The notes beneath the pieces were generated by a model. It was not told the origin of the DNA and ran no database searches. It worked only from the letters and a program-made list of their open reading frames with translations. This document shows positions 50,756 through 62,500 of a stretch of 64,000 nt of DNA, one piece after another (positions within the stretch are counted from its first letter, which is position 1; the number at the start of each line of letters is the position of its first letter). The stretch comes from Syngnathus acus (taxonomy: Eukaryota; Chordata; Actinopteri; Syngnathiformes; Syngnathidae): the NCBI RefSeq assembly GCF_901709675.1, contig NC_051088.1, positions 15,056,193 to 15,120,192 of the forward strand, written 5' to 3'. The position numbers and the translations under genes are program-made.

Positions 50756-53700
50756 ATGTTTGAAGTCAAACCGCGAGCCGTGGCGAAGAAGGAGTCTAGC
50801 ACCGAGACAGGTGCGCATGTGGTAGAATTTTGTATCATTCACCTCCATCTACGGGTCTGGAGCGCCAAGTTACTATCGATGACATCATATCCTGACGTCA
50901 TGTCTTGTAACACACAGACGAGGGCCTGGGGAGCAGCAGCAGGAACCACGGCTCCAGCTCAGTGGGTTCCTGTTCGGTGGAATCGGGGTCGTTCTACTTG
51001 TCAGACAGCCAGGACTGGGTGCTTTCCCCAAGCTGCTCTCCAGATGAAGGCCCCGCCCAGCACACCGCAATCTCCCCCATGCTGGCGGAGGAGACGTTCC
51101 GGTACATGGGTAAGCATGTCTGTATTTTAAAATCATTTTGTGTCAGATAGAAAAGAATGCACAAAACAATCATATGTGAAATCATCTTTGCCCACTGATA
51201 TGAAAAGAAATGGCATTAATCCATTGTATAATTCGAATAGGAATCCAACAAAAATGTAAAGTATTTGACTTTTTAAGAACATATAGTCACAGTTGTGCTG
51301 TGTGTGTACACGCTTAAAAAATGTTGCATGAACTGTCCTGACTGTATTTCTGCGTAACCCCGGCAGGCAGATGCAGCTAAAAATAGATGCTGCTTTAAAC
51401 ACTATATTAGGGATTTGTGTGCATGTGTGTGTTTGTGTCCACTCCACTGGACACGTGAGGGTTCTCATTTCACTTAATGTACATCCCCTTTAATTCCAAT
51501 CACGGGAATTACACCGGATCTGACTCAGTCTGCACATGGGTGTCACATGTTGGCTTTGACATTATCCACTTTTACAGCTGCAGATTGGGTTAATGATCAC
51601 TGTAGCATATAGGGCTGCAACAATTAATTAAACTACTTTGAAAAAAATCTAAGCAAACGTTTCCCAAGGATAATTTTGCTACATGGACTAATGTTACAGC
51701 AGTCACTCATACACAAACTGCCTTTGAAAACCATACACACTCAAAGTCACAGATACTACATCAGAACAGGAAGATGGCGACTCCAAGTGGACAAAAAAAA
51801 TGACCCGCACCCCAACAGGCACATTGTCATATTTAAAAATGCAAAATACATTTTTATCCAATTTGTCAATTAATCAATGGGATAATCTGTAAAAAGCTTG
51901 ATTTTTACAAATATTTGATAGGAGAAGGAATGTAATCCTATGTAAGTCAGATTGTTTTTACACTGAGCTTGGTTGCAGTTCAGTGTTTTTCGTCCATAGG
52001 TCAGAGTTCACCTTGGATTACAGCACCATCTGGTTTGCTTGAAAAACACCTCTCTGTACTTTGGAGATATGTCGTTCTCCAAATGAATATGAAGCACACC
52101 TGTTCAATAAGATGGTCTATTGGTCTCCTGGCCGATTGAATAGATTTGCATCTTGTTTTCAAACAGGTAAAAGGCAGCACGGCGCACAGCTGGTGACGCA
52201 CACTCAGGTGCTCGATGTAGATCGACGCGTAGCACTAACACGTTGACTGGATTTACGACGTTTCCGCTTCCCCTCTGCATTTCCTCTTTGCTCTGCGTCA
52301 ATGTTTTTAGCATTCTGCTCTTTTTTTATCCCCTTCTTTTTTCTCTTTCTTACTAGCATATCTCTCTTTGGACAACCCCTCTCACTCCCAACCTGCCTCC
52401 CACAACTTCTCCCAAGGTATCTTTCTGGACCGACTTGATTAGCGTTAGCGTGAGGTGTAGTAGGGGACTTTGGTGTGGCTTTCACATCTGCTTTTCACGT
52501 GCTTCCTAATTTTGTTTTCAAAAGTTGTCAAATCAGTCTGGTGCTGTCATCGTTCTGTGTAACGTGTCACAAGATGACCACCAGCAACTACTCTACATGT
52601 ACATGGGCATGTTTTAGAAGCATGCCAATATGGCATGTGTGCCCATCTCTAAGATATGGCAAAGTGCGATTGAAGGATTATGATTTCTAGCTGCATTTTG
52701 CTGTCAAATGACATTTGGGCAACACAAGCCTTGGCCATTCCAACGTCCGATTGTGCTACTATTTACTATTCTTCGTATTCAAGTTTCCACTCCACAGCAG
52801 GAATTGCTGCATCACTCTGCACACAACAACACAGCAAACTAACAACTGTATGACACATTAAAATTTCAAATAGTATGGTAAAAGTAATTCTGTGAAACGT
52901 TATCACTGTTTATCATAACTTAAAACATAAACGGGACCAAATATCAGTGAAGTCGACAATGGATATCATTTTTTTGGCAACGGGCTAATTCATGTTGCTT
53001 GTGGTCAAACTTTTCTTAAGCGCTGACATGTTACACAAGTGTGTCTGTTAGTTCTTGTCAGATGTTCTGAATGCATACATAATGCATGCACCTTGCTACA
53101 TGATACTATGCCAGTGCCATTTGTTGAGATGTTCCTCCAAATGATCCCAATGTATTGTCAGTCCTCAGTTCTGATCGTGCGGAGCAGATGACCAAGACGT
53201 ACAATGACATCGAAGTGGTCACTCACCTACTGGCTGAGGTTGGCATCGTGCCGTCATTTTGATTCCCACTCATGTCCGCATCGGATCATTCCCTTGATCC
53301 TGTGTCTTTTGTTATCACTGTCCAGCGCGACAGAGACCTGGAGCTGGCGGCTCGGATCGGGCAGTCTCTTCTACAGAGGAACCACCTGCTACAAAAGCGT
53401 AATGAAGCTGTGGAGGAGCAGCTAGCACAGACCCTGGACCAGGTAGCTTGAAGTTAAATGCTTCAGCAGATTCAGTAAAAAGTTAATTTTGATATCCTTG
53501 TATTTCAAAACAACGCAATGTGAAGTCACTCAATAACCTTGCTCCATGACCAGGTTCACCAGCTGCAGCATGAGCTCGGTAAGAAGGACGAGTTGCTGCG
53601 CATGGTGGCCAATGCCTCGGAGGAGTGCGAGGCAGACAACGGCGTATCGACCCCGCCGAAGCAGCCTCAGTTAGCCGGTGGAAATGCCACTGCCGCGCTC

Positions 53701-56700
53701 AGCCAGCTGGAGTCGATGCAATGTAAGCTGCAGGAGCTCGAGGAGGAGAACTTGGCTCTGAGGTCTGAGGTTGGTGGCAAATCAGGACTTGAGTGTTCAT
53801 GTGGAGTTGGGCAAGCATTAACATTGCAACTTATCCTAGGCCTGCCAGCTGAAGAGGGACACCATCACCTATGAGGAGAAGGAACAAAGACTTGTGAGCG
53901 ACTGTGTCAAGGAGCTCCGTGAGTCGCCTTGATGTGATCGAATTTTTGGGGGGATATTATAGAAATTAATAGTGGCTTTGAAAAATGAATGGACATTGAA
54001 AAATCAAAACATTCTACCCACTGATTTGAACTGTAGCCAAGCAAGTGATTTTTTTTTGTTCTGTTACCATGAGTTTCTCCCACTCAGTACTATAAATATC
54101 TGCTAAAATTGCTACCATTATTTCTCTTAACAAGTAGATTGTTCCCATTTTTAGAAAAATAAACTTGAACGTCAACTAAAAATAAATTCAGCCCTCACAA
54201 TGTTAACACATTTTTGAAAAGGTAATTTTAAAAAACTTATTTTACAAACAAGGTTTTATTATAGATATTTTATTTACTTACTCACTCACATCTTGTTTTT
54301 TAATCTTATAATTTGATCTTATTTTGGAAAACTGTTTTTCATTGCTCGTTGGTAATTAACCACGCATCATCAAAATAAAAGTCACAATATGACATTGTGA
54401 AGACAACAGTGGCGTTTCAGTTCCTGTGTTTTGTGCTCACTCACCTCAGGTCAGTCCAACAGCCAGATGGTGTCTATGACTGACGAACTGTCCCAGAAGA
54501 ACGAGGAGCTGGTCAGACACCAGGAAGAGATTGCTCAGTTGCTCTCGCAAATTGTTGAGCTGCAACATCGGGTGAAGGAGGTAAGGAACCAGTTTCAATT
54601 TGATCATTTGTTCAGCTCTAATGCACACTGTTGCTTTGCTAGCTCAACCAGAAGTCACTAACATTGTCACTATTATCATTAAGCTGGCTTTGGAGAAAGA
54701 GGAGCTGAGGATCCACTTACAGGCTTCCAAGGAGGCCCAGAGACAACTCACGGCAGAGGTAGGCACCGTGTCACGCAAAGGCACAGACACCTTTTTGAAG
54801 ATCTTTTCACTGAGCGGCAAATCGAAATTCTATGCCGACGTAGTTGAACGAGCTGGCAGAGAGGAACGCCGAGTGTGTCGAAATGCTCCACGAGTCCCAG
54901 GAGGAGATCAGGGAGCTTCGCGACAAAAACACTCCCCCTTCTGGCATGCGACGGCATCTTTCCTATGGCCTCTACCCGATGGTGAGAGGGCATCTTGTCG
55001 AAGAACACGCGGTTCTCATTAACATTATGCTCATGAGGGTGCGCATGCGCAGGATTCGCTGGCTGCAGAGATTGAAGGCACCATGAGGAGAGAATTGTGT
55101 GTTGAAGAAGAAAGTGCATGTCAGGACCAAAGGTATGATGGCCACTGTGGTCTAAAATATTCCACATTTGAGTGGGTCGTAGTAATTCCTTCAGAAATTG
55201 TGTCTGAAACGCAACTTGGTGTTGCTTAAGTTCAATAATATTCAATAGGTTGTAATAGCAAACCACAAGTGAGCTCACGATAACAGCGTAATTGTGTCAA
55301 TGCTAATGTTAGTCATTACCAATGGACTTTCCGCTCCAGGATTTCCCAGAAGAGAGTCTTCCAGACCGTGCGCTCCATCAACGCTTCAACATCCCGGCCC
55401 CGTTCGGCAACCCCGCCAATTCCCGGTTCTGGACGCAACTCTTTGGTGATGACCGCACAGCCCTTCCCTTCTTCTCAGGGGTAAGACTCAAGTCGATCAA
55501 ATCAAGCAGGATGGATTTTGATTGATTTTGTTTTCGTGTTTGAAGCGATGAATTGCCAACGGGCCAGCCGGGCTACCCTGGTGGGAATGACCTCACGAAA
55601 GCACTGCACCGCCTGTCTCTTCGACGGCAGAACTTCTTGTCGGAGCACCAGTTCTTCAAGGCGGAACGGGAGAAAAAGCTGCAAGGCCTGGCTGGGGCGG
55701 AGGCTCACGATGCAGGAAGCGGCTGCAGCTCACCAATGGGCAGTGTGTTCTCCTCCTTTTCCAATCTGTCGGACATCTCTATAGGCTCCGGCATCTTCAG
55801 GACCTTCCTGCCAGAGAAGCTTCAGATTGTCAAGCCCATGGAAGGCTCACTGACACTCCATCATTGGCAGCAGCTTGCCAAACCTCACTTGGCCACCATC
55901 CTGGACCCGCACCCTGGCGTCGTCACCAAGGGTTTCCGGCCGCTTGCCCAGGATGCCGTTTACCGCTTGAATGACATGGAGGAAGATGAGGCCGGTGAAG
56001 CACATCGAGACGAGGAGGCTGGCGTAATGGAGAAAGGCGCAACCGAGCGGGGTAAAGAGGAAGACGAGGAAGAAGGTGGTATTGTCTTCAAAGTGCGCTG
56101 CTCATCTACACCAGAGGAGAAGAAAGATAGAAAGCTTTCGAACCCGCCCCTTCCTGCCGCTCCTCTCTCACCATCCCGGCCGCCGTCCGCCACCGGAGTC
56201 GCCGAGACATCCTACACATCGTCTCAGTCTGCTCCGAATGTTTCCACAACGACCGTCCAATCCAGCACACCTGTCTCAGGTAAACATCATCATGCAGATC
56301 GATCATCATATATTTATTTTATTTCTACATTTTATAGAATCATTCACTATTCACTCGTTGGCCAGGTCCACATAACCGATGAATGATGGTGCTTCACTGT
56401 TTATGTAATCAGCCAATTTTAAGAAGATAAATGAATGCAAAACGTTTTACAGGACTTTTGACAATGTAAATGCATGGCCAGCTGGATTACAGAATCAACC
56501 CCAGCAGTCAAGATTTCATTTCAGTTTTGTTTGTGTACAGTCCGAAATCCAGTCAAGTGTCAGAGCTCCACTTTCTCCACCTACACTTTCACCACCTGCC
56601 GCATCCTACACCCTTGTGATGTCACACAAGTCACTGCAAGGTCAGTCTTCCTTTTCCATATACAGTATTTTATTTCATAAATCGAATGATACTTTTCAAA

Positions 56701-57759
56701 GGTAGACCCAAAATCTCTTCCTTGATGTTTTGAACAGATCATTTTTCCAAACAAACTGAGGTCTCTGTGTAGAAATATTTTTTGTCCGATTGCTTGATGA
56801 AACATTAGGACAGGCAGTTTTATTATGTATTACATTTAATGGATGTCATTGAACATAGAAGACTGGCTGCTTGCGTAGTAGCCACTTCTAAAGGGATAGA
56901 CTGGGAACCAAACTCAGCCCAAGCGATCAAAGCACCTTAGTTAGATAATCATAATAAGACCATCATCTCCTAAAGAGGAACATTTGAATGTTTATCAAAT
57001 GATGCCTCACTGAAATGGCCTATAAGGTTTTTTTTTTTACTGTGTAGTTCACAGTCCTCTGTCAATGGCAACACGCCCAGCTCCATGAGGACGGGTCCCA
57101 GTACCCCCCTGACTCCCTGCCGACTCAGCCTGGGAGACTTCTTTCCCACCCGGCGTCCCCCTGTGGCCGCCAGCGGTTTGGCCAAGTTGGTCCTGGAGAA
57201 AGGCATCTCTGCACAAGTCTCCACAGAAACCCCCCCATCATGTGCCAGATCCACGCCCCCCAAGCCACTCCTCCGCCTTCTTCCGGGCACACCCCCCAAC
57301 TCGCCGTCGCATTCACCCGGATCCGAGTGCCACCAGCGCTCGGCTGACAATTTCCTGGCATCAAGGCCGGCGGAGTTGTTTCTGCGAGATGTTTATGGCT
57401 TGAACCTAGGCCGCTCCCCGCATCCTGACCTACCCAGCCCCTCTCGAGAGAACTCTGCCCGTGGCCCATCCCCGCTTAATGTCAGCCTTCTGGAGAGGCT
57501 GCGTCAGATGGGATTTAGCAAGGTACCCCAGGCGTCCGCCACCTTCGTGTCGGCAGGTGGCGGGAGCCTCTTGGATGGTCTGAGGCGCAACCAGAGCCTT
57601 CCGGCGATGATCGGCGCACGGGCGGGAAAGCCGACAGGTCAGCCCTTGCCTCCCCCTCACCCCACTTCCCTGGCGCTCCCACCACCAGCTTGGGGAAATC
57701 TCAAACAAAGATGCACAAAAGTCACCTCGAATACCCCACCACGTTCGGGTGAATCCTAA
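50756..57759 (+). CDS. trak2: Trafficking kinesin-binding protein 2 (Milton/TRAK2)
   Basis: Adaptor that joins Miro on mitochondria to kinesin-1 and dynein. Coding exons: (50679)50756-50810, 50918-51109, 53162-53238, 53326-53442, 53554-53769, 53840-53918, 54450-54580, 54684-54758, 54844-54981, 55053-55132, 55340-55480, 55546-56279, 56541-56640, 57048-57759; 948 residues from ATG 50756. The frame stays open upstream to an ATG at 50648, so the start is uncertain. Features: LAEETFRY then EQMTKTYNDIEVVTHLLAE (HAP1/Milton N-terminal homology), long coiled coil (~90-380), DSLAAEIEGTMR, RLSLRRQNFLSE, LPEKLQIVKP and LHHWQQLAKPHL (Milton C-terminal homology), TFTTCRILHP, TPPNSPSHSP, DNFLASRPAELF and GLRRNQSLP near the end. 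Orientation beside stradb and the C-terminal words support trak2 rather than trak1. Confidence 0.92.
52357..52416 (+). other. trak2: Candidate in-frame cassette exon of trak2
   Basis: A 60-base block preceded by a strong pyrimidine tract and TACTAG and followed by GTATCT. It has phase 1 at both ends, fits between exons 50918-51109 and 53162-53238, and would add YLSLDNPSHSQPASHNFSQ without a stop. I do not recall this peptide in mammalian TRAK proteins. Confidence 0.45.
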
Positions 57760-58186
57760 AGCGCAGCATTTCCCTTATAATCCACCTTATGTTGCCTGAT
57801 TTTAACCAGTCCCCCACCCTCTTTTTTGGACTTGATTTTAAAGCACAACAGATTTGAACTGAGTTTTTAATTACCAGCTACCTTTCGGCCATGATTCTAT
57901 TTATTAAGGCCTTAGTTTTTGTTTGTTTGTGGTACCTTGTCAAAAGGCTCTGTATGTTTTGTAAAGGGGCCCGATATACCACCTGGACTTAAGTATAGGG
58001 ACGCCGTGTATCGATGCGGCGTAACTTTCATGAGAAAAGAAGGTTTTGCGGATGTGAAAGCGGGTGTTTCAGGGTGTGACACTTTTAGAAATGAAAGTCT
58101 CTGTATGTTCATTCATGTTTGAGTCCGGACTTATTACAAGGGCTTCTTCAATCGTGGCCTCAATATAAATTTAGGAATTCTTGTAG

Positions 58187-58585
58187 AGGGTGTCCCCGAA
58201 AATATCCATTTCAAATATGATTGTCTGACAATACACTAGACAAACAAAACGTTCTTTGTCTTTAAGTCGGGAGAAATAAGACACGCGTCTCATTTGCATG
58301 AGAATTGTCTGTTATTAGCCCAAACTTTTTAACCACGTAAAAATACTTAGCTCTCCATGTGTTATCTTAATGACCGTTTTTAAGTCATATTGTTACTGGA
58401 GTAGTGGGCCAAACAAGGAGGTTTTATTCCTTAAAATGTATAAAACATTATTGTAAGCCGGTATAACATTTGGTTTCAAAGTGACGTTTTTCCCTGTTGT
58501 ACCACAAGAGGGAGCCTACACACCTCAATTTACAATCACCGTATTAAACTGCCAAATGATAGTGGAACTTTTTAGAGACACCCTG
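58187..58585. mobile_element. MITE-like insertion with AGGGTGTC ends in the trak2 3' UTR
   Basis: Left AGGGTGTCC (58187) and right GACACCCT (58578-58585) form short inverted ends. The right end is followed by GTATA. The size of about 400 bases and absence of a reading frame suggest a mariner/Tc1-like miniature element, though the family is a guess. Confidence 0.5.
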
Positions 58586-59301
58586 TATATTGACAGTAAA
58601 GCCGTTTAGAAGAGAAGAGGATCCTTTGCCAGCTTAATTTGAGTCATTCCCCATCTCTGGCGTCACAACGTGTATAACATTTCCCAATGGACGAAAGTCC
58701 CCTCTCCAGCGTTTTTGGATGGCTACATGACATTCTTGCATCCAGGTCCCAGCATGTTTATGGAACCTGGTAAAAGTCTGAACCAGACCAGGCAACTTGG
58801 GTATTGTGTGTGGTGAATCAAAATTCTTTTTAAATTATAAGCGGCCTTATATAGAAAGCAGAAGTGTTGCTCTCTTGCCTTGTCGCCACTCTCTGTGTAT
58901 TATTTGCATGTTTTGTTTTTCAGTCTGTCCAGACTTCCACTGAGTCACTGCACTATGTTGTTTCTATTTAAAGTTTGTTTTTCCTACACTCACCTATCGA
59001 TGAAAAAGATTCCAGTCACCTTGACTGCGAATATTAGGTGGTCTCCTTTTTTTTTTTTTTTCTTCTTTCAGATCTGGAAGATTACCAAAAGCATGCCATT
59101 CTTTTATTTATTTTATTTTTTAATGTAATGTCTTTCGTGTATTTTACCTCGCCATTTTTTAACCCACATGAAATGTTGGTGTGTTTGTAAGACTGAAGGC
59201 TTATCTCTAAGATTTATCGTGCTTGGATGTCACTTGACTACAGCTAATCCTGGCTAAAGGTTCTGTAAGCAACAGCTGTTAATTATTTGCCCCCATTTTC
59301 C

Positions 59302-59307
59302 AATAAA
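59302..59307 (+). terminator. Poly(A) signal AATAAA, likely trak2
   Basis: AATAAA (CCAATAAAGCG) about 1.55 kb after the trak2 stop codon. Confidence 0.6.
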
Positions 59308-59508
59308 GCGACGGAAAAAAAATAATGTTCAGATGTAATTGATGGAAAGATTCACACTGATGAATGTAATGTGGAAAAAAGTATCATCAATTGACATACA
59401 GTATGTGTTGAACGATAACTATACAAAATAATCAAATACAGGGGTGTGTAATAATGACACCCCTGTCCTGCTCAACAGGATATAAAACAAATTCTTCGGT
59501 ATCGACAT

Positions 59509-62500
59509 TCACATGGGACACAGCTTGATGCTGTCAGAGGTGGAACTGAATTGTCCACGTGCAAAATCCAAACCCACCCCGACTCCGCTGCCCACCCCAA
59601 AGACTGCATAGAGGGGCTGGGTAAAGTTTGCCCGGAATGTGTGAAGGTGCGTCAGGCTCTCGGCCACGCCGTAGAACCCCAGCGTTCCCTCGGACAAATC
59701 CACAAAGATTCCCAGACGGGGGGAGTAGGTGACCGGGATGTCCCTCTTCTCGTTGTCGTGCAGCGCTGAGCAGCAAGTGTCGGAAAGCTCCAGTGTCCAC
59801 GACTGGGCGTTGTAGCCGATTCCCGCCCTGGCGTCCGAGCCCTTCCTGCTCAGGGATGCGTATGCCACGCCCATGGAGGAGCCTCGGCCTCGCCACTCCA
59901 CCTCCCAATAGGAACGTTGCGAGTAAACCGGGGTCCCGCACATGACCTGGGTCCAGCCATCAAAACGTTGGGGGGTGTCCGGATAGGCCGCCACTTCCCC
60001 TTGCAGGGTGGCCTTGGTGTTGCCCTCGGAGAGAATCAGGCGACGATGGGCGCTGTTTGGATCAAGGGTGAAGTTCACAGAATCTACAGGAGCGAGAGAG
60101 AGAGAGAGAAAAAAAAAGTGTCCTTGACTTTCAGTTACTGGTTCGTTGTCTGCACAGTCCATAGAGTGCTAATTGTCCATCCACATTGACATACAAAGGC
60201 CTTGACTTGGACTTATTTAACATGGAGTTCAACAAAGAAATTTTCAAGTTTGCAAAAATCCCAATTAGTGGTGAAAATGTCCACACTTTTCTCCACTTGT
60301 ACAATATCATACAAAGGCATGATGATAGATTTACATAATTTCCAGTGTGGTGGCTCTATTATCAGGTACAAATGAGACTTACATTGCAGGAACTCTTCCC
60401 TTGCCCTCAGTTCTGGAGCCTGAAAACTGGCAAGGCTGATTTCTCTTACTGATGGCAGAAAAATATAAAAGATGTCAGCAAAATATGCCCAGATGATGGT
60501 GGCCACAATCTAGCTAAACAGATTTTAGGAGTTAGTGGTACAATCATTCATTTCTATGTGCAGAATATTCTTATTATTCGGGTGTGCTGCAGCCTTTTTC
60601 AGCTGACTGTACACCCCAGCCAATCGCAGGACCCCAATAGACAAACAACCATTCACACTCATAATCACACTGAATGATAAACGAGCTCAATCAAGCTTGC
60701 AAACTCCACAGAGGAAGCTTGAAGCCCGAATTCAATGCCAGAGCCCTTCCAATGTGTGACGGGCGCGTTAACCAGTCGAGCACCACCTACATAAATTCAT
60801 AATGTAATTACTAACTCATTATAGACAGATTGCTGTGTCATTTCACTCACACGCAGGGAAAGCAGGAGTGTGATTATTGGCAGTGGGGGCGGGTGAGTCC
60901 AAGAACAGACCGGGGTTAACTGTAATGACAAAACAGATGGGATCTCATTCAATTGATCAAAGTGGATTCTGGCAAGATATGACTGTATTTGACCTTCTAC
61001 TGGTGTTTCAGACACGGTTGGCAGCGCCCCTGTTGAAAGAGGAGCGTAACGTTGCATGATTAGGTGTCAACGTTGCATCAACAACAATGAAAGGTGAAGT
61101 CTGAGGTCACGTGCCTGCCAACGCTGCGGTCGCTACAGGTGTGTTGCCACGACGCGAGCGGAAAATACTGCTGATTGATGACATGCGACTAAAAGCTGAT
61201 CAGACAAGACAGGAAAAATATGTACTTCTTGGGTCAAATTTGAAAAGTTTGACTTTTGACAGAAATACAAATGCCATAAATACGAAGAGAACAAAATGAT
61301 TTTGCACCTCCGGTGGATGCTGGCGCAGGAGCAAGCGTCTGGGTCGGGTTCGGGCTCACTGGTGCGGGAGTGGGCGGAGTAGCAGGGACACCCTGACTCT
61401 GACTGGACCTGTTCCACAGAGACGGGGATTCTCTCCGGCTTGGAGTTGGGCTGGGTCTGGGGCTTGGTCTGAGGTTGGCCTCCCGTGCTGTTGACGATGA
61501 TAACAAAAGTCATCAAATAAAATATTTATTCAGCAGCACTTTTTTAAAATGACTTAATTATGATTTCGTCACTTTAAACCCTAACTCAAAACTCCTAAAC
61601 CTGACCGTTAACCGTTACCCACCTAACCCCTAACTCTGACACCAACCCTAACAATAACTCTAAGCCTAGTTTGAAACCTTAACCCTTGTTTGAAAGCAAT
61701 CTGTTTGTTCTTGACTGCATGGTATAAGAAGCATGTAGGACCTGGGCAGATTAGATTGACATAGCAACGCATAGAGGCTGAAATGTGATTGGACTAAAAA
61801 AACAAATGAAGACAATAGGCTCTTGAATAAAACTTTCAAACCTACTTGACTCTCTGTCATCTCGGCCCCTTCTGTCCCATGGCCTGGGTGACCTCTGCGC
61901 GACCTCTGCAACAGGCACGATCCATCATATTGGCTGTTCTCCCTAACATTTTCAAATGAACAAAACGCTCACCTTGTGACGTGTCTCTGCTCCTCACATC
62001 TTGACCTCTAATGCCTGCAATAAAGATTGTTACCGGTTTGAACACCATGAAGCACACAAACACTTTGGTGAATGGCATTACCCAGTCCTCTTCTGTCAGT
62101 ACTTCGCGACGACGTAACTGAGATACTTGGTGATGACCCTGTGGAGCCATTTGAGTATTTTTTATGTGAATTCGGATGATGACGATCTTTGAACTTGGAC
62201 AGAAACGGATGAGGGTCATACCTGCCGAACGGTTGTTTGGATTCGCATTTCGTGATCCAAGGGCTGAAAATACTGGAGTGGAAAAAAATGGATTGTGGTC
62301 ATTGTAATGATGTTGTTGTTTTTAACATGCAGAACACAACTCACATTTTAAGAGGCCACTTCTCTGATTACGATTGGCTGCATGACAACAAAAACACACG
62401 ATTAGTTCTCTCACCATGTGACTTTTATAGAGGTACAATCCTTTTACATTTAATAATTACATTCTTACCAGCGCCCAGTGTGAATAACGTTGTCTCATTG

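Larger units (their letters stand above)
57760..59508. other. trak2 3' UTR and start of the convergent TRIM 3' UTR
   Basis: No coding sequence recognised. Contains a MITE-like insertion (58187-58585) and ends at AATAAA 59302-59307 for trak2. A minus-strand AATAAA (TTTATT on the plus strand, near 59096) could serve the TRIM gene, so the two tails may overlap. Confidence 0.5.

Noticed and set aside
50648-51130. Single 160-codon trak2 frame read through 50811
   Set aside because: A donor at 50811 and acceptor at 50917 are both good. Reading through changes frame and loses the SDSQDWVLSP and LAEETFRY segment, so this is intron.
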